From positions 1-42,600 of the forward strand of contig NZ_SPOZ01000023.1 in the NCBI RefSeq assembly GCF_004569635.1: a stretch of 42,600 bases of DNA, in the 5' to 3' direction. Below, in pieces: positions 7,504 to 18,351 of the stretch. Under the pieces are notes generated by a model that ran no database searches, had not been told where the DNA came from, and saw only the letters and a list, made by a program, of their open reading frames with translations. The position numbers and the translations under genes are program-made. Every line of letters starts with the position of its first letter. Within the stretch, counting starts at the first letter, position 1. The DNA comes from Streptococcus sp. LYSM12 (GTDB lineage Bacteria; Bacillota; Bacilli; Lactobacillales; Streptococcaceae).

Positions 7504-8904
7504 TTAATCCTCAATCTCAATTGTTTCAATGATAACATCTTCAACTGGCTTGTCCATAGCCCCTGTTTCTACAGCAGCAATGACATCTAAAACAGCATAA
7601 GATGCCTCATCACGTAATTGTCCGAAAACTGTATGGCGCTGGTCCAAATGCGGTGTGCCACCTTGTGTTGCATAGACTTCTGCAATCGGTGCCGGCCAGC
7701 CACCACGTTCTAATTCCTTTTTAGCGTAAGGCATGTGGGTATTTTGAACGATGAAGAATTGACTGCCATTGGTATTTGGGCCTGCATTGGCCATTGAGAG
7801 GGCACCACGAATATTAAAAACTTCTGTTGAAAATTCATCTTCAAAGGCAGCACCGTAAATAGATTCACCACCCATACCTGTTCCGGTTGGATCTCCACCT
7901 TGAATCATAAAATCTTTAATGATACGGTGAAAAATAACGCCATCATAATAACCATCCTTAGCAAGCGCCACAAAGTTTGCCACTGTTTTTGGGGCAATCT
8001 CAGGGAATAATTGTAGGTACAAGTCTCCATAGTTGGTCTTAATCCTAGCACGTGATCCCTCAGCATATTCTAAGTCTAATTGTGGATAATACTTTTCTTT
8101 TTCTACCAAACCAAATTCCTCCAAGGCATGTAATATACCATCTTCTTCTACCGTTTTTGTAATATAATCTGCTCTTGCTGCTAAGTCAGGATGAGAAACT
8201 CCCATGGCAACACTGATACCTGCATAATCAAAGGCTTCAAGGTCATTTAAGCCATCACCAAAAATCATGACATTTTCTGGCTTTAAGCCAAGATGATCGA
8301 CAACGGCTGCAATCCCTGCTGCTTTAGATGCGTCCTGCAAGATGATATCAGATGAAATGGCCTCCCAACGGATACTACGCATGTCCTCTTGCAACTCTAT
8401 AGGAAGCTCTACTTCTCTACCTTCTTGCTCAAAGGTCAAAATCTGATAAATGGGGTTTTCTTTATAAAAATCAGGCTCTGTTTCCAAGTTCTCATAAATA
8501 ATATCAATGGTCTTGCTGATTCGCTCATCCCGGTGGGACAAGGTCGCCTTGTAGGCTCCCATTAATCCATAATCGATTCCTTCTGCTTTGGTCCACTCAA
8601 TACACCGTTCCACCAGTTCTGTAGGAATAGCTTTTTGACGGATAATAGTCCCCTTAGCATCTGCGACAAAACTACCGTTAATCATCGCAAAATAGTCTGG
8701 CTTCAAGGCCTGTAGCTCTGGAACAACTCCATAAATTGCACGTCCAGAAGCAATTCCTGTTAAAATCCCCTTTTCTTTCAAGGATGTAAACACATGGGTC
8801 AAAGACTCTGGAACATAGCCTGTATCCTTGACACGGAGGGTATCATCAATATCAAAAAAGATAATTTTTATTTTTTTAGCTCTGTATTTTAATGTTGCGT
8901 CCAT
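7504..8904 (-). CDS. Bifunctional Cof-type HAD hydrolase / cyclophilin peptidylprolyl isomerase
   Basis: This 466-residue fusion is known in streptococci. Residues 1 to about 265 form a Cof/HAD-IIB phosphatase: motif I is FFDIDDTL, the catalytic aspartates being the two in DIDD, and motif IV is [11 protein letters not shown]. Residues about 275-466 form a cyclophilin domain ([32 protein letters not shown]) that catalyses proline cis-trans isomerisation. There is no signal peptide, so it should be cytoplasmic. The gene lies 27 bases downstream of liaR and abuts cvfD, suggesting one long transcript. The HAD substrate cannot be told from sequence. Confidence 0.92.
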   Translation of the reverse strand: MDATLKYRAKKIKIIFFDIDDTLRVKDTGYVPESLTHVFTSLKEKGILTGIASGRAIYGVVPELQALKPDYFAMINGSFVADAKGTIIRQKAIPTELVERCIEWTKAEGIDYGLMGAYKATLSHRDERISKTIDIIYENLETEPDFYKENPIYQILTFEQEGREVELPIELQEDMRSIRWEAISSDIILQDASKAAGIAAVVDHLGLKPENVMIFGDGLNDLEAFDYAGISVAMGVSHPDLAARADYITKTVEEDGILHALEEFGLVEKEKYYPQLDLEYAEGSRARIKTNYGDLYLQLFPEIAPKTVANFVALAKDGYYDGVIFHRIIKDFMIQGGDPTGTGMGGESIYGAAFEDEFSTEVFNIRGALSMANAGPNTNGSQFFIVQNTHMPYAKKELERGGWPAPIAEVYATQGGTPHLDQRHTVFGQLRDEASYAVLDVIAAVETGAMDKPVEDVIIETIEIED

Positions 8905-8931
8905 AACTCTCCTTTTATATCTCCCATTATA

Positions 8932-9576
8932 TCATGATTCCGAGTCTTGCGCTACCAGCCCATGCTGAAAGGCATAGACAACTGCCTGCGTCCGATCACT
9001 CACAGCTAATTTTGATAAGATATTGGATACATGGGTTTTTACTGTTTTCAAAGAAATAAAGGATTCATCAGCAATCCGTTGGTTATCGTACCCCTTAGCC
9101 AGTAGGGTCAAAATTTCCTTTTCACGAGCTGTCAAGTCATCATGAAGATCTGGATGACGTTTTTTGTGTTCCATTTTCTTTTCAACCTCTGTTTCAATGG
9201 CCAATTCCCCTTGATAGACCTTACGAATGGCACGAACAATTTCCTCTGCGCTAGAGGTTTTCAACATGTACCCTTTAGCTCCGGCTTTCAAGACTGGATA
9301 AATTTTTTCATTGTCTAGGTAAGAAGTTAGAATTAAGACAGCTGCTCTCTTCCATTCTTTGAGAATTTCTAAGGTCGCATCAACCCCTGATAATTGGGGC
9401 ATAACCAAGTCCATGACAATAATATCTGGCTTTAATTCTAGGGCTTTTTCTACCCCCTCTCGACCATCACTTGCTTCTGCAACCACCTCAATATCAGCCT
9501 GTAAATTTAAAAAACTTTTTAATCCCAGGCGAACCATCTCATGATCATCCACTAATAAGACTCGAATCTTACTCAT
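8932..9576 (-). CDS. liaR: Envelope-stress response regulator LiaR
   Basis: This 214-residue NarL/LuxR-type regulator has a receiver domain (1-120) with phosphoacceptor aspartate in DIIVMDLVMP and a C-terminal LuxR helix-turn-helix (LTAREKEILTLLAKGYDNQRIADE, split here as LTAREKEILTLLAKG then YDNQRIADE). It overlaps liaS by eight bases. The LiaFSR system senses lipid II-targeting antibiotics and envelope damage. Confidence 0.93.
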   Translation of the reverse strand: MSKIRVLLVDDHEMVRLGLKSFLNLQADIEVVAEASDGREGVEKALELKPDIIVMDLVMPQLSGVDATLEILKEWKRAAVLILTSYLDNEKIYPVLKAGAKGYMLKTSSAEEIVRAIRKVYQGELAIETEVEKKMEHKKRHPDLHDDLTAREKEILTLLAKGYDNQRIADESFISLKTVKTHVSNILSKLAVSDRTQAVVYAFQHGLVAQDSES

Positions 9577-10567
9577 GCTCTCTTCCTTTCAATAATGGGA
9601 CGCGAATATCAATCGCCACTCCCTTATCAGGAGCAGTACGAATTTTTAACGTTCCTGCCATATCTTCCACGCGTTCTTGAATATTTTGCAGACCGTAGCT
9701 GACCTCTTGCTCATCACTTTTGACAAAACCGACACCATCGTCTGTCATTTTTAGCTGCACTTCATACTCCGATTGTACCAGGTACACATCCAGATGACGA
9801 GCTTTTGAATGACGCAAGGTATTGCTAATAATTTCTTGCCCAATGCGAAAGAGCTGCTCCTCGATAGCTGTTGCTAATGTTTCCACTTCATGGTGAAAAT
9901 GTACTTCAATAGCACTTTTATCACTGACTTCACGTAAAATTACTTCAAAACCCTCGACCAAATCTTTGCCGTCTAACTCACTCGGACGCAAATGTAAGAG
10001 TAAAATCCGTAAATCACGTTGCGCTGTTTCAATCGTATCTTTGACAATCTCTAACTGTTGCTGCAAGGTTTCAGTTTGAAGCGTCTCCAGACTGCTAGAT
10101 AGACCCGATAAAATCATACTACTCGCAAATAATTCTTGACTGACTGTATCGTGTAAATCTCGGGCGATTCGCCTGCGTTCACTCTCAACGATCTCTTCTT
10201 TTTTTACTAAATCCTGATTATCAATCAACTGAACCTGACGGGTCAAGCCCCTCACTTTTTCTGATAATTGCAGTAACAGTTGATCATTTTCTGATGATGT
10301 ACGGATATTCTTATTCTGGATAATAGAACGAATTTTCTGGCGCATCCCTTGGGTCGCGATAAGAGCGACAGATTGAACCAAGACAACTAAGAAAAAGGTC
10401 AGGATGACAATTAAAAGAAACACCGTGAAAATAAATTGTTCTGTTGATGTCCACAAGGACACATCAAAGAGAGATTGCTGAAGTAGGGGAAAGACTGCTG
10501 ATAACACCACCAGTACAATCAAGCTAGCATACCAAGCGAGAAGAAGAATGGTGCCTTTCTTAATCAT
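9569..10567 (-). CDS. liaS: Sensor histidine kinase LiaS
   Basis: This 332-residue membrane kinase has two N-terminal transmembrane segments (about 7-27 and 46-70) with a short extracellular loop, the intramembrane-sensing layout. The HisKA_3 box RRRIARDLHDTVSQELF contains the phosphorylated histidine, and the ATPase domain has DDGVGF and GLQNIQERVE. It overlaps liaF by four bases (ATGA) and liaR by eight, so the three are coupled. LiaS phosphorylates LiaR and is held in check by LiaF in related species. Confidence 0.93.
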   Translation of the reverse strand: MIKKGTILLLAWYASLIVLVVLSAVFPLLQQSLFDVSLWTSTEQFIFTVFLLIVILTFFLVVLVQSVALIATQGMRQKIRSIIQNKNIRTSSENDQLLLQLSEKVRGLTRQVQLIDNQDLVKKEEIVESERRRIARDLHDTVSQELFASSMILSGLSSSLETLQTETLQQQLEIVKDTIETAQRDLRILLLHLRPSELDGKDLVEGFEVILREVSDKSAIEVHFHHEVETLATAIEEQLFRIGQEIISNTLRHSKARHLDVYLVQSEYEVQLKMTDDGVGFVKSDEQEVSYGLQNIQERVEDMAGTLKIRTAPDKGVAIDIRVPLLKGREHE

Positions 10568-11259
10568 ACGCGAACCACCTCCACATCACCAAAGATACAG
10601 TTGACAACGACTTTTACTCGTTTATGAGATTCCTTGTAATGGGGACTCTCAATTGAAAAACTCTCATTGCGCAAATCCCAGTAAGATAGCCCCAAGAAAT
10701 AGACCCTACCATATAAGCTTGCAGCCGATAAGGAAACTTCAACATCAATCGGAATGATAATCTTTGTGTTCCCAAAGGTCTTACGAACCACGACAATATT
10801 GTCCCGTCCAACCAAAATCGTTTCATCAAGATCAACAACATCATTACCGAACAGACGGACGATATTGATGTCTTCAAACCCATAAGAATCCTGCGAATAA
10901 TCTTGATTGCCAAACCACTTGGTCTTTTGCTTATGAGCTTCAAGCGCTGTATCCTCAAAATGCAGATGCGTGTATTGGTTGCGCTTCTCATACCGGGAGA
11001 AAAAATTGATAATCATGTAGATTAACAGGAAAATGACTCCGATGATAAAGTAGGGATTTAAAACAAAGACCAGAAAAATCAAAAAAATAGCACTGGACAG
11101 AAACACACTCGTTATCTTTTTCCCCGTCACATACCAGACTCCTAGCAATAGCAGAGCAACCAGTAAAATGATACGAGCTGTCTCACTTGCTAGCACATCA
11201 AAGCAAGCGAGGGTAAAGATAATGCTTTCCACTAGTAAAAAAAACTGGACTTTTCTCAT
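10564..11259 (-). CDS. liaF: LiaF, membrane inhibitor of LiaS
   Basis: This 231-residue protein has four hydrophobic segments in the first ~95 residues and a soluble C-terminal domain (DUF2154/LiaF-like, with VRLFGNDVVDLDETIL and IIPIDVEVSLSAA). It is first in the liaFSR operon. Its own promoter should lie in 11260-11300, with a TACAAT -10 upstream of an AAAGGA ribosome site. A terminator at 11321-11348 separates it from the stkP transcript. Position downstream of phpP-stkP is the streptococcal order. Confidence 0.92.
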   Translation of the reverse strand: MRKVQFFLLVESIIFTLACFDVLASETARIILLVALLLLGVWYVTGKKITSVFLSSAIFLIFLVFVLNPYFIIGVIFLLIYMIINFFSRYEKRNQYTHLHFEDTALEAHKQKTKWFGNQDYSQDSYGFEDINIVRLFGNDVVDLDETILVGRDNIVVVRKTFGNTKIIIPIDVEVSLSAASLYGRVYFLGLSYWDLRNESFSIESPHYKESHKRVKVVVNCIFGDVEVVRV

Positions 11260-11320
11260 CTCACCATTCCTTTCCCTACTATTGTATCAAAATTCTTCAG
11301 AATTACCTCTTTTTAGGATT

Positions 11321-11348
11321 AAAAAAGGAGCTAGAATGTCAAGCTCCT
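11321..11348 (-). terminator. Terminator between the stkP region and liaF
   Basis: On the minus strand AGGAGCT pairs with AGCTCCT across a nine-base loop and is followed by six T. It ends transcription arriving from the stkP side or from the IS remnant before liaF. Confidence 0.8.
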
Positions 11349-11460
11349 CGTAAAATGAACCGTAAAAAAGTTAGTCATTTCCAAGGCATGTTTCCCTATA
11401 TTCTACAGGAATATACCCCTTAATCTCTCTTGAGGTCTATTGTCGTTATCCCAATCAATG

Positions 11461-11619
11461 TATAGCCGTTTCGTTTATTTTTAGTACTAGGCAAGGAGTC
11501 GCAGGTAGTTGAAATAGTTGATAACTATTTCAAGTGACAGATAAGAAAAGTGTAACTTTTCTCAATGGTACAGCAAGACGAGTGAACGAAATAATAAAAA
11601 TATAAACGAAATGACTATA
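11461..11619 (+). mobile_element. RUP-like MITE, copy 2, enlarged by internal hairpins
   Basis: The ends are TATAGCCGTTTCGTTTA and TATAAACGAAATGACTATA with TA duplications at 11461-11462 and 11618-11619. At 159 bp it is about 50 bp longer than other copies because its centre holds two extra perfect hairpins: TTGAAATAGTT/AACTATTTCAA and AGAAAAGT/ACTTTTCT. Confidence 0.88.
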
Positions 11620-11938
11620 TTGCCTCATTTGCCGGATGAAACTGCTTCTATCTTTAGGTGGAAATAGTTTTAATGAGTCACTCTTCACGTGAGAAAAGAA
11701 GTTCTCACATGGTGCATTGTCGTAACAATTCCCCTTACCAAGATGAGCAATAGTCACACCATATTGGGCTAGTTTCGTACCCAAACTGCTTATCGTTTGC
11801 TTGTCCCTTACTCAACCAAAGGTAGTAAGACGATCTTGGGAAGCCGAAATAGGCGCATAAACAAGACACAGAGTAACGATGTTTAGCCGAATTTTTGGGA
11901 CGATTAGTAGACTCAGTCCCTCGTAAATTTGTTGTCAG

Positions 11939-12033
11939 TATGGTCTTTTAGTACTAGGCAAGGAGCTGCAGGCTATACCGGAGTACGGCAAAGCGAGTGA
12001 ACGAAGTAATAAAAGATAAACGAACTGACTATA
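11939..12033 (+). mobile_element. RUP-like MITE, copy 3
   Basis: TATGGTCTTTTAGTACTAGG at the left lacks about ten bases of the normal end. The right end ATAAACGAACTGACTATA is nearly canonical. It sits inside the IS3 remnant between OrfA and OrfB parts. Confidence 0.85.
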
Positions 12034-12205
12034 ACTTTGAGTTTTCACAGTATTTCCGTGTCCAAGTCACTACCTGATTATCTGCTTTTACCCCATATTT
12101 TTTGACGATAGAGGGCTTGCCCACTATTCCCACTGAGGTCGTCTTTGACCACCTGCAATTTGAACTCGGGGGATACGTTGTCAACGTGCTTCCTTTTGTA
12201 GCCAT

Positions 12206-12526
12206 GAGAAAAGAACCTCCTTATAAGAATAGTATCCAACTTTTTTATACTATCCATTATAAGTGGTTCTTTTCAGCTCTACCAACCTCTTTTTATTCAA
12301 TATTTCTTCCACAGGCGATAGATAGGTGAAATAGGTAAGTAAACCTCCTAGAGTGTTGGTTCAGAGGTCATCAACTTCAAAAATACGACCTCCATCAAAG
12401 AGGAAATCCAGCAAAAGCTGACTACATTCAATGAATAAACTAATTAAAAAGCTATAACGGATAACCACTCTATCGTCGTGGATTCGTCATCTTGTGATAC
12501 CAGCTCGGATTTCTTGCATTTCCTAT
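12206..12526. other. Gene-free stretch between stkP and the IS3 remnant
   Basis: An imperfect AAGAACCTCC/GGTTCTT pairing around 12210-12270 may mark the outer end of the IS3 element. A short open plus-strand piece at about 12349-12436 encodes EVINFKNTTSIKEEIQQKL and then stops; it may be a gene scrap but is too short to identify. No clear stkP terminator was found. Confidence 0.3.
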
Positions 12527-14500
12527 CTAATTACCTGAGCTTCTAGTAGTAGAGCTACTGCCAGAACTCCCTCCATCAAGGCTACTACTTGCCGTTGACG
12601 ACGCAGGAACTGCTACAGATACATAGAGAGTAACACTTTCTCCAATAGCGGTACCAGCAGCAGGATATTGTCCCACTACTAAATCTCCACCGACAGGATA
12701 GCTAGAGTCCTCAATTTTTTCAACCGTTACATTGATTCCTAAATTTTGTAACTGCCTACGAGCATCTGCATAACTTGTTTTTAAGATGCCAAAATCTGGC
12801 ATAACTGGCGCTGGACCTTTTGAGACGACAAGATTCACAGCTGAACCTTTCGCAAGTAACTCTCCAGAACCTGGTTCTGTACGAATAATCAACCCTTTTT
12901 GATGTGTATCGTATTCTTCAGTTGTTGTTCCAACTACCAAACCTGCTGCTTTTAATTCTTGCATGGCTGTCTCTAGGCTCTTACCTGTGACATTGGGAAC
13001 CTGATTTCGTTCAGCTCCTCTAGACACCGTCACTGTAATCGTACTCCCCTTGGTCTTAGAAGAATTGGCTTTCGGGTCTGTCGAGATGACCTTATTTACC
13101 TCCACGCTATCGCTGTGTTCCTGCGTATCTTTGACGACAAAACCTGCTGCTTCTAGTTCAATCCTAGCCTCGTCAAAGTCCTTTCCCACTACATCCGGTA
13201 CCATCACTGCATCCGTGGTCGCCACAACGATATCAACCGTACGTCCCTCACGCTTAGAGGTACCGGCTGCTGGATTTGTACGAATGACCTTTCCTTCTTC
13301 AACCTCCGAAGACGGCTCTTCCCTTACTTTTCCGACCTTTAAACCTGCGGTTTCTAGCATTTCCCGAGCAACATCTAAGGTCTGACCACTGACATCTGGA
13401 ACCTTAATGGTCGCAGGAGTATTCAGTAAAAGAGTAGTAACAGCAGCAATAATCAATAAAATTGCCCCAAACAATACCTTGTAACGCGTCCTCATTTTTC
13501 GCTTGTTCTTTGACGGAGGGGCTATCGGACGATCTGGATGTTGGGTAGGGGTTGACACTTTCGGAAGTTTAGTCGCAGGCGGTCTCTGCTCTGTTGCAAT
13601 GGTCGATAGTTTTGGTAGGGTCTTAGTGTCTACTTTTCCATTTTCTAAGACAATCTTCTTTTCGTTCAGACGATTATTTGACAGCGAAGAGGCAATATCC
13701 GTATACATCTCGGCAACTGTCTTATAGCGGTCTGTGAGTTTTTTTGCTGTTGCTTTTAAAACAACATTTTCAAGCGCCTGTGGCACGCTAGGATTTTCTT
13801 CCCTTACAGAAGGTAAGGCTTTCTGAAAATGCTGAAGCGCAATCGTTACAGCACTATCTCCGTCATAGGGAATCCGTCCTGTCAACATTTCAAATAGGAT
13901 AATTCCCATCGCATAAATATCACTTTGAACCGTAGCTTTTGATCCACGAGCCTGTTCAGGTGATAAATAATGAACCGAGCCTAACATCGAATTGGTCTGA
14001 GTTAAGCTGGTTTCTGCAAAGGCTACTGCAATCCCAAAATCTGTTACCTTGGCTGTCCCGTCTTTGGTCAATAAGACATTCTGCGGTTTCAAATCACGGT
14101 GGACAATACCACGGGTATGAGCCATTCTCATCGCTAGCAGGATTTGTCCCATAATCCGCACCGCTTCATCATTTGAGAGGGGCGCATTCTCTTTGATATA
14201 GCGTTTTAAATCAAGACCATTGACATATTCCATCGCCAAATATTGTTGCCCGTCTTCTTCACCAATATCTGAAATACGCACAATATTCGGATGATCCAAA
14301 TCTGCCATGGCTCTAGCTTCTCGCTGAAAACGTTGCACAGCTATCTGATCTGTTTGATAGTTGGTTCGAAGGACCTTGACAGCAACTTCTTCACCGTCCA
14401 AAATCAAATCTTTTGCTAGATAAACATCCGCCATTCCACCACGTCCAATTTGACGAACAATCCGGTAGCGATCAGCAAAGATTTTTCCAATCTGAATCAT
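12527..14500 (-). CDS. stkP: Serine/threonine protein kinase with PASTA repeats
   Basis: This 657-residue PknB/StkP-family kinase starts with a kinase domain (about 12-275): ATP lysine K42 in VAVKVL, catalytic D136 in HRDLKPQN and D154 in VTDFG. A basic, proline-rich linker follows, then one transmembrane helix (about 343-362, [13 protein letters not shown]). Outside the cell are four PASTA repeats, starting about [25 protein letters not shown] and PVMPDFGIL, that bind muropeptides or lipid II. The C-terminus is Ser-rich. StkP coordinates septal and peripheral wall synthesis by phosphorylating division proteins. It overlaps phpP by four bases (ATGA), the conserved kinase-phosphatase pair. Confidence 0.96.
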   Translation of the reverse strand: MIQIGKIFADRYRIVRQIGRGGMADVYLAKDLILDGEEVAVKVLRTNYQTDQIAVQRFQREARAMADLDHPNIVRISDIGEEDGQQYLAMEYVNGLDLKRYIKENAPLSNDEAVRIMGQILLAMRMAHTRGIVHRDLKPQNVLLTKDGTAKVTDFGIAVAFAETSLTQTNSMLGSVHYLSPEQARGSKATVQSDIYAMGIILFEMLTGRIPYDGDSAVTIALQHFQKALPSVREENPSVPQALENVVLKATAKKLTDRYKTVAEMYTDIASSLSNNRLNEKKIVLENGKVDTKTLPKLSTIATEQRPPATKLPKVSTPTQHPDRPIAPPSKNKRKMRTRYKVLFGAILLIIAAVTTLLLNTPATIKVPDVSGQTLDVAREMLETAGLKVGKVREEPSSEVEEGKVIRTNPAAGTSKREGRTVDIVVATTDAVMVPDVVGKDFDEARIELEAAGFVVKDTQEHSDSVEVNKVISTDPKANSSKTKGSTITVTVSRGAERNQVPNVTGKSLETAMQELKAAGLVVGTTTEEYDTHQKGLIIRTEPGSGELLAKGSAVNLVVSKGPAPVMPDFGILKTSYADARRQLQNLGINVTVEKIEDSSYPVGGDLVVGQYPAAGTAIGESVTLYVSVAVPASSTASSSLDGGSSGSSSTTRSSGN

Positions 14501-15237
14501 TGCCTATCCTCCTCGATAATGTGGATAAGGGCTACAGTGATATTATCTGTACCACCAGCATTATTGGCAAAGCGAATGAGACTTTCTGTCTTACTATTTA
14601 AAGATACGTCACTGAGGATAATATCTCTAATATCTTCGTTAGAAACCATATTGGTCAAGCCATCACTATTGACTAGAATGTAGTCACCTGATTCCAGCGT
14701 TTTTAAGGCAATATCTGCTTCAACAGGATGTTGCTGACCAATAGATTGGGTGATGAAATTCTTCTGTGGGTGGCGTTGCGCTTCCTCTTCCGTTAGTTGT
14801 CCTGCTCGAACCAAGGCTCCTACCAAGGAATGGTCGTTGGTCAGCTGACTGTATTCCCCATTGCGTACCAGACCAATTCGTGAATCTCCAATATGAGCAT
14901 AGATCATTTGATGATCAATGATGACAACAGCCTCTAAGGTTGTCCCCATACCTCGGTACTCTTCTGTCTGTCCCAATTCATGAATCTTCTGATTTTCTTG
15001 CTCCAGGATAACGGCAAACCATTCACGGACATCATTTAAGGTATGAATTTGCGTATCTACCCATGAAATACCCAAGTCTGTAGCTGCCATTTCACTCGCA
15101 ATATGTCCTGCCCGATGACCACCCATACCGTCTGCTAAAACGATCAAATCAATGCCTGCTCGGTTTGTATAGCGATTGACATAATCTTGATTGTTCGTCC
15201 GTTTCTGACCTACGTCTGTTAGTAATGAAATTTCCAT
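14497..15237 (-). CDS. phpP: PP2C-type protein phosphatase, partner of StkP
   Basis: A PPM/PP2C phosphatase that reverses StkP phosphorylation. From the ATG at 15237 it has 246 residues and begins [19 protein letters not shown], the usual streptococcal form. Metal-binding aspartates are in [23 protein letters not shown] and [10 protein letters not shown]. An upstream ATG at 15246 would add three residues, but it is only two bases from the AGGAGG site, so 15237 is preferred. The gene is nine to eighteen bases after rsmB and overlaps stkP. Confidence 0.94.
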   Translation of the reverse strand: MEISLLTDVGQKRTNNQDYVNRYTNRAGIDLIVLADGMGGHRAGHIASEMAATDLGISWVDTQIHTLNDVREWFAVILEQENQKIHELGQTEEYRGMGTTLEAVVIIDHQMIYAHIGDSRIGLVRNGEYSQLTNDHSLVGALVRAGQLTEEEAQRHPQKNFITQSIGQQHPVEADIALKTLESGDYILVNSDGLTNMVSNEDIRDIILSDVSLNSKTESLIRFANNAGGTDNITVALIHIIEEDRQ

Positions 15238-15255
15238 TTGGATCATTTCCTCCTC

Positions 15256-16566
15256 TTATGATATTCGCTGAAATTGGCTGATAAAGAAACCGTCACTGCC
15301 ATATAGTTCTGGGGTGATGAGGATACAGCCATCTTGCAGAATATCTTTTCTTTTATGTTCTAGTCTTACTTGTGTAAAATTAGGATGCTTAGCTAGGAAA
15401 GCCTCCACCACTTGATAATTTTCTTCTGCAACGATTGTACAGGTGCTATAGGTTATTATACCACCTTTTTTAAGACTTTGACAAACATTGTCCAGTATCT
15501 CTAGTTGTATTTGCTGCAGCGTTTCAAAATCCGCTGCTTCCTTGCTGTACTTGATGTCTGGCTTACGGCGCAAAAGGCCGATCCCTGAGCAAGGTGCATC
15601 TACCAAAATCTTATCAAAGACATCTGCTCCAAAATCTTGAAAAACCTTTCGCGCATCTAGCTTTTTAGTAACGACTTTGTCTGCTACACCAATACGGTCA
15701 GCGTTCTGCTCAATCAAGGCTAACTTATGCTCATACAAGTCAAGAGCTATGACAGTTCCTGTCGTCAAATAACTGGCAATATGAGCCGTCTTTCCACCCG
15801 GAGCTGCACAGGCATCCAGTACTACCTCATCTCCTTGAAGATTTAGCGTTGGTGCAACAAGCTGGCTGCTTTCATCCTGAATGGTAATACGGCCCTCTAT
15901 AAAGGCATTAGTCCCTGCAAAATGACCACTTGGCTTGACCAAGCCAACATCTGACAAGAGAGATAATTCTGCCTGCATTTCCTCTTTTAAAACTTCCACA
16001 TTCTGAGAATTGACCACACGAACACTCGCTTTATTGCGAATAAGCAAACTCTCAAAAATCTTAATCGCCCGCTCCTCTCCATATTCATCTATCAACTTTT
16101 TCACTAACCATACAGGCAAAGAATATTGAACAGAGAAACGTTTATTTTTCCGTTTAATCGTGGTGATATCTGGCCTTTCGTTATCTATCAATTTTCTTAA
16201 AATTGCATTAACAAATTTGTCTACCCCACGACCTTTCTTGGCTAATTCCACCGCTTCGTTAACAATAGCATGGTTGGGAATTTTATCCAAATATAGAATC
16301 TGATAAAGACTAAGCATGAGCAAGTGATAGACCCACGAATCCAGTTTATTTCGATCTTCAATCACATGTGCCAGATACCACTCAAGTGTGATTTTCCGCA
16401 TCACTGTGCCATAGACCAACTCGGTCACGAGCCCCTTATCTTTTTCTGATAAAGAAGAAGCCTTTAAAGCTTGATGGAGAGCAAGATTAGAATAGGCTCC
16501 CTCCTCAAAAATCTGACCTAAAACCATTAAAGCAAGACTACGCGCTGTCTTTTTTTTATTCACCAA
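15256..16566 (-). CDS. rsmB: 16S rRNA m5C967 methyltransferase RsmB
   Basis: This 436-residue protein has an N-terminal NusB-like RNA-binding domain (about 1-130) and a Rossmann-fold methyltransferase. The SAM motif is [15 protein letters not shown], the active-site cysteines are in [12 protein letters not shown] and YSTCTI. It methylates C967 of 16S rRNA (E. coli numbering). The probable start is TTG at 16566, six bases after AGGAG, with GTG at 16563 as the alternative. It overlaps fmt by 11 bases, so the genes are coupled in the fmt-rsmB-phpP-stkP operon. Confidence 0.95.
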   Translation of the reverse strand: MVNKKKTARSLALMVLGQIFEEGAYSNLALHQALKASSLSEKDKGLVTELVYGTVMRKITLEWYLAHVIEDRNKLDSWVYHLLMLSLYQILYLDKIPNHAIVNEAVELAKKGRGVDKFVNAILRKLIDNERPDITTIKRKNKRFSVQYSLPVWLVKKLIDEYGEERAIKIFESLLIRNKASVRVVNSQNVEVLKEEMQAELSLLSDVGLVKPSGHFAGTNAFIEGRITIQDESSQLVAPTLNLQGDEVVLDACAAPGGKTAHIASYLTTGTVIALDLYEHKLALIEQNADRIGVADKVVTKKLDARKVFQDFGADVFDKILVDAPCSGIGLLRRKPDIKYSKEAADFETLQQIQLEILDNVCQSLKKGGIITYSTCTIVAEENYQVVEAFLAKHPNFTQVRLEHKRKDILQDGCILITPELYGSDGFFISQFQRIS

Positions 16567-17491
16567 AGCGATCTCCTACTGCTAATTTACGACCAAAGCC
16601 ATTTAAGAAATCCGTAATTTCCATTTTAGGCTTACCTGCTGGCTGAACCGTTTTTAAAGTAATCGCTCCCTCACCCGTTGCAATGCGCAATTCTTTCTTA
16701 CCAAGAGCAATGATTTCACCTGGTCTCCCAGAACCTTCCGCTAAACTAGCTTCGTAAATCTTAAAACGTTCACCATGTAACAGAGTATGCGCCACCGGCC
16801 AAGGATACATCCCTCGAATGTGATTGAAAATCTGACGATTGGTTTTGCTCCAATCGAGACGCTCTTCCTCAGGACTAATATTGGGTGAAAAACTTACTTG
16901 GCTCGGATCTTGAACTTCTGGCCTTAAGTCGCCAGCCACATAAGTTGGTAGGTGTTCCAGCAATAAATCACGCCCCTCAACTGCTAATTTCTCGAACAAG
17001 GTTCCCACATTGTCCTCATCAGTAATCGAAATAGCACGTTTTGCAATCATATCGCCTGCATCCATCTCCTTGACCATTTCCATGAGGGTTACACCGGTTT
17101 CAGACTCCCCATTTATAAGGGCATAGTGAATCGGCGCCCCACCGCGGTATTTAGGTAAGAGCGAAGCATGGACATTAACTGCAAAAGATACACTATCTAA
17201 AAGTTTTGTTGGCAAAAATTGTCCAAAGGCTGCCGTAATAATCCCGTCAGCGCCGAGCTGTATCAATTCTTCCAATTCTCTACTTCCAGATAATTTTTCT
17301 GGTTGATATACTGGCAAATCATACAATAAAGCCTCTTTTTTGACCGGCGTCATTCGGATTTCTTTTTTTCTACCGACCGCGCGATCTGGTTGGGTTACGA
17401 CTGCTAAAATTTCGTACCGAGTATCTTCTAGTAACCCCTTTAAAACTGTCGCTGAAAAATCAGGTGTTCCCATAAAAATCAATTTTATCAT
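16556..17491 (-). CDS. fmt: Methionyl-tRNA formyltransferase
   Basis: This 311-residue enzyme formylates initiator Met-tRNA using 10-formyl-tetrahydrofolate. It begins [17 protein letters not shown]. The formyltransferase core has [17 protein letters not shown] (N, H and downstream D catalytic residues), and the C-terminal OB-fold domain starts near residue 205. The open frame runs 27 codons further upstream, but only the 17491 ATG has an AAGGAG site at proper distance and gives the standard family length. A TGG-TATAAT extended -10 lies at 17540-17545. In relatives priA directly precedes fmt; here 1.5 kb of repeats separates them. Confidence 0.95.
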   Translation of the reverse strand: MIKLIFMGTPDFSATVLKGLLEDTRYEILAVVTQPDRAVGRKKEIRMTPVKKEALLYDLPVYQPEKLSGSRELEELIQLGADGIITAAFGQFLPTKLLDSVSFAVNVHASLLPKYRGGAPIHYALINGESETGVTLMEMVKEMDAGDMIAKRAISITDEDNVGTLFEKLAVEGRDLLLEHLPTYVAGDLRPEVQDPSQVSFSPNISPEEERLDWSKTNRQIFNHIRGMYPWPVAHTLLHGERFKIYEASLAEGSGRPGEIIALGKKELRIATGEGAITLKTVQPAGKPKMEITDFLNGFGRKLAVGDRFGE

Positions 17492-17539
17492 ACGCATACT
17501 CCTTAACTGCTCATTTCTTTCAAAGTTATAATCTACTCT

Positions 17540-17548
17540 ATTATACCA
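17540..17548 (-). promoter_or_regulatory. fmt operon promoter (extended -10)
   Basis: TGGTATAAT on the minus strand is a consensus extended -10. A TTGACA at 17567-17572 is 21 bases away, too far for an ordinary -35. Its outer two bases come from the first repeat unit at 17571. Confidence 0.55.
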
Positions 17549-17570
17549 TTTTTTACCCCATTTCTCTGTC

Positions 17571-17839
17571 AAGATACAAGGGCGGTTAAAAAGCGAATGA
17601 AAAATAGGAAATACGACGAAGAAGCTTCTGCTTCTAGGAGTATTTATCTTTTTTCCGAGCTTTTAGCCCGAGTTCAATTACGTCAAGATACAAAGCCCGT
17701 AAAGAACTCAAAGCGAAAATAGGAAATTTGCCGAAGAAACATTAGTTTCTAGGAAAATTTATCTTTTTCGCACAGAGTTTAGGGCGTGTTCAATTACACA
17801 AGATACAAGGGCGGTTAAAAAGCGAATGAAAAATAGGCG
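17571..17839 (+). repeat. Three hairpin repeat units (AAGATAC family)
   Basis: Units begin at 17571, 17685 and 17800 (spacings 114 and 115). They share the outer stem sequences with the 41423 array but have different perfect apical hairpins: GAAGC/GCTTC in the first and GAAAC/GTTTC in the second. The third is cut off after 40 bases by a 104-bp-family unit at 17840. Confidence 0.75.
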
Positions 17840-17945
17840 GCCGAACAGAAGTTGCTTGCAAGTTCGTTGTGAGACCCCTGCGAGGATAGCTAGGCTCGTC
17901 ACAAATAAAATGCAGGGAGGAGCCAGCTAGCTACCGCTAAATAAT
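17840..17945 (+). repeat. Single unit of the 104-bp structured repeat family
   Basis: The unit begins GCCGAACAGAAGTTGC like the 5173 array. The loop region differs (ACAAATAAAATGCAGGG), yet the GGATAGCTAGGCT stem and its partner AGCC...TAGCTACC are kept and gain one extra base pair. Confidence 0.8.
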
Positions 17946-18123
17946 CGAGTTGGTTAGTCTGCAATCAATGACTTCACTTTCTAGTTGTTAAGCTCAAGTA
18001 GCCACACCTCCAAAGGTATCGCATATCTTTGGAGCAAATAAAATTTGCAACGGCTTCGTACCCCTAGGGCATCCATATCTGTAAAGCAGGCACAGCCTGC
18101 AACAGCTACGGTAAAAGTAGGCG

Positions 18124-18229
18124 GCCGAACAGAAGTTGCTTGCAAGTTCGTTGTGAGACCCCTGCGAGGATAGCTAGGCTCGTCACAAATAAAATGCAGG
18201 GAGGAGCCAGCTAGCTACCGCTAAATAAT
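18124..18229 (+). repeat. Second single unit of the 104-bp structured repeat family
   Basis: Nearly identical to 17840-17945, 284 bases further on. The sequence that follows both units (AATCGAGTTGGT...GTAGCCACACCTCCAAAGGTA) is also duplicated, so 17840-18123 and 18124-18320 are one larger direct repeat. Confidence 0.8.
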
Positions 18230-18351
18230 CGAGTTGGTGGGTCTACAATCAATGACTTCACTTTCTAGTTGTTAAGCTCAAGTAGCCACACCTCCAAAGG
18301 TATCGCATATCTTTGGAGCAAATAAAATTTGCAACAGCTACGGTAAAAGTA

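Larger units (their letters stand above)
11363..12205 (-). pseudogene. Decayed IS3-family element (OrfA and OrfB remnants)
   Basis: The minus strand from the ATG at 12205 (with a GGAGG site) carries OrfA remains: EFKLQVVKDDLSGNSG in one frame, then IVKKYGVKADNQVVTW in another. OrfB remains follow: RYSVSCLCAYFGFPRSSYY, then after a large internal deletion KGNCYDNAPCENFFSHVKSD. Past an inserted MITE come RQYIDWDNDNRPQERL and, after a one-base shift, GYIPVEYRE and a stop near 11363. These are IS3-family (IS150/IS861-like) motifs. Frameshifts, the lost catalytic core and two MITE insertions make it non-functional. Removing the MITE at 11461-11619 with one TA rejoins RQ-Y-IDW in frame. Confidence 0.85.

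Noticed and set aside
12102..12329. Plus-strand open frame near the IS3 remnant
   Set aside because: It is antisense to clear OrfA remains and shows no known motif.
16556..17572. Longer fmt starting at 17572
   Set aside because: The extra 27 codons lie over the promoter and have no ribosome site; the internal ATG at 17491 gives the standard protein.
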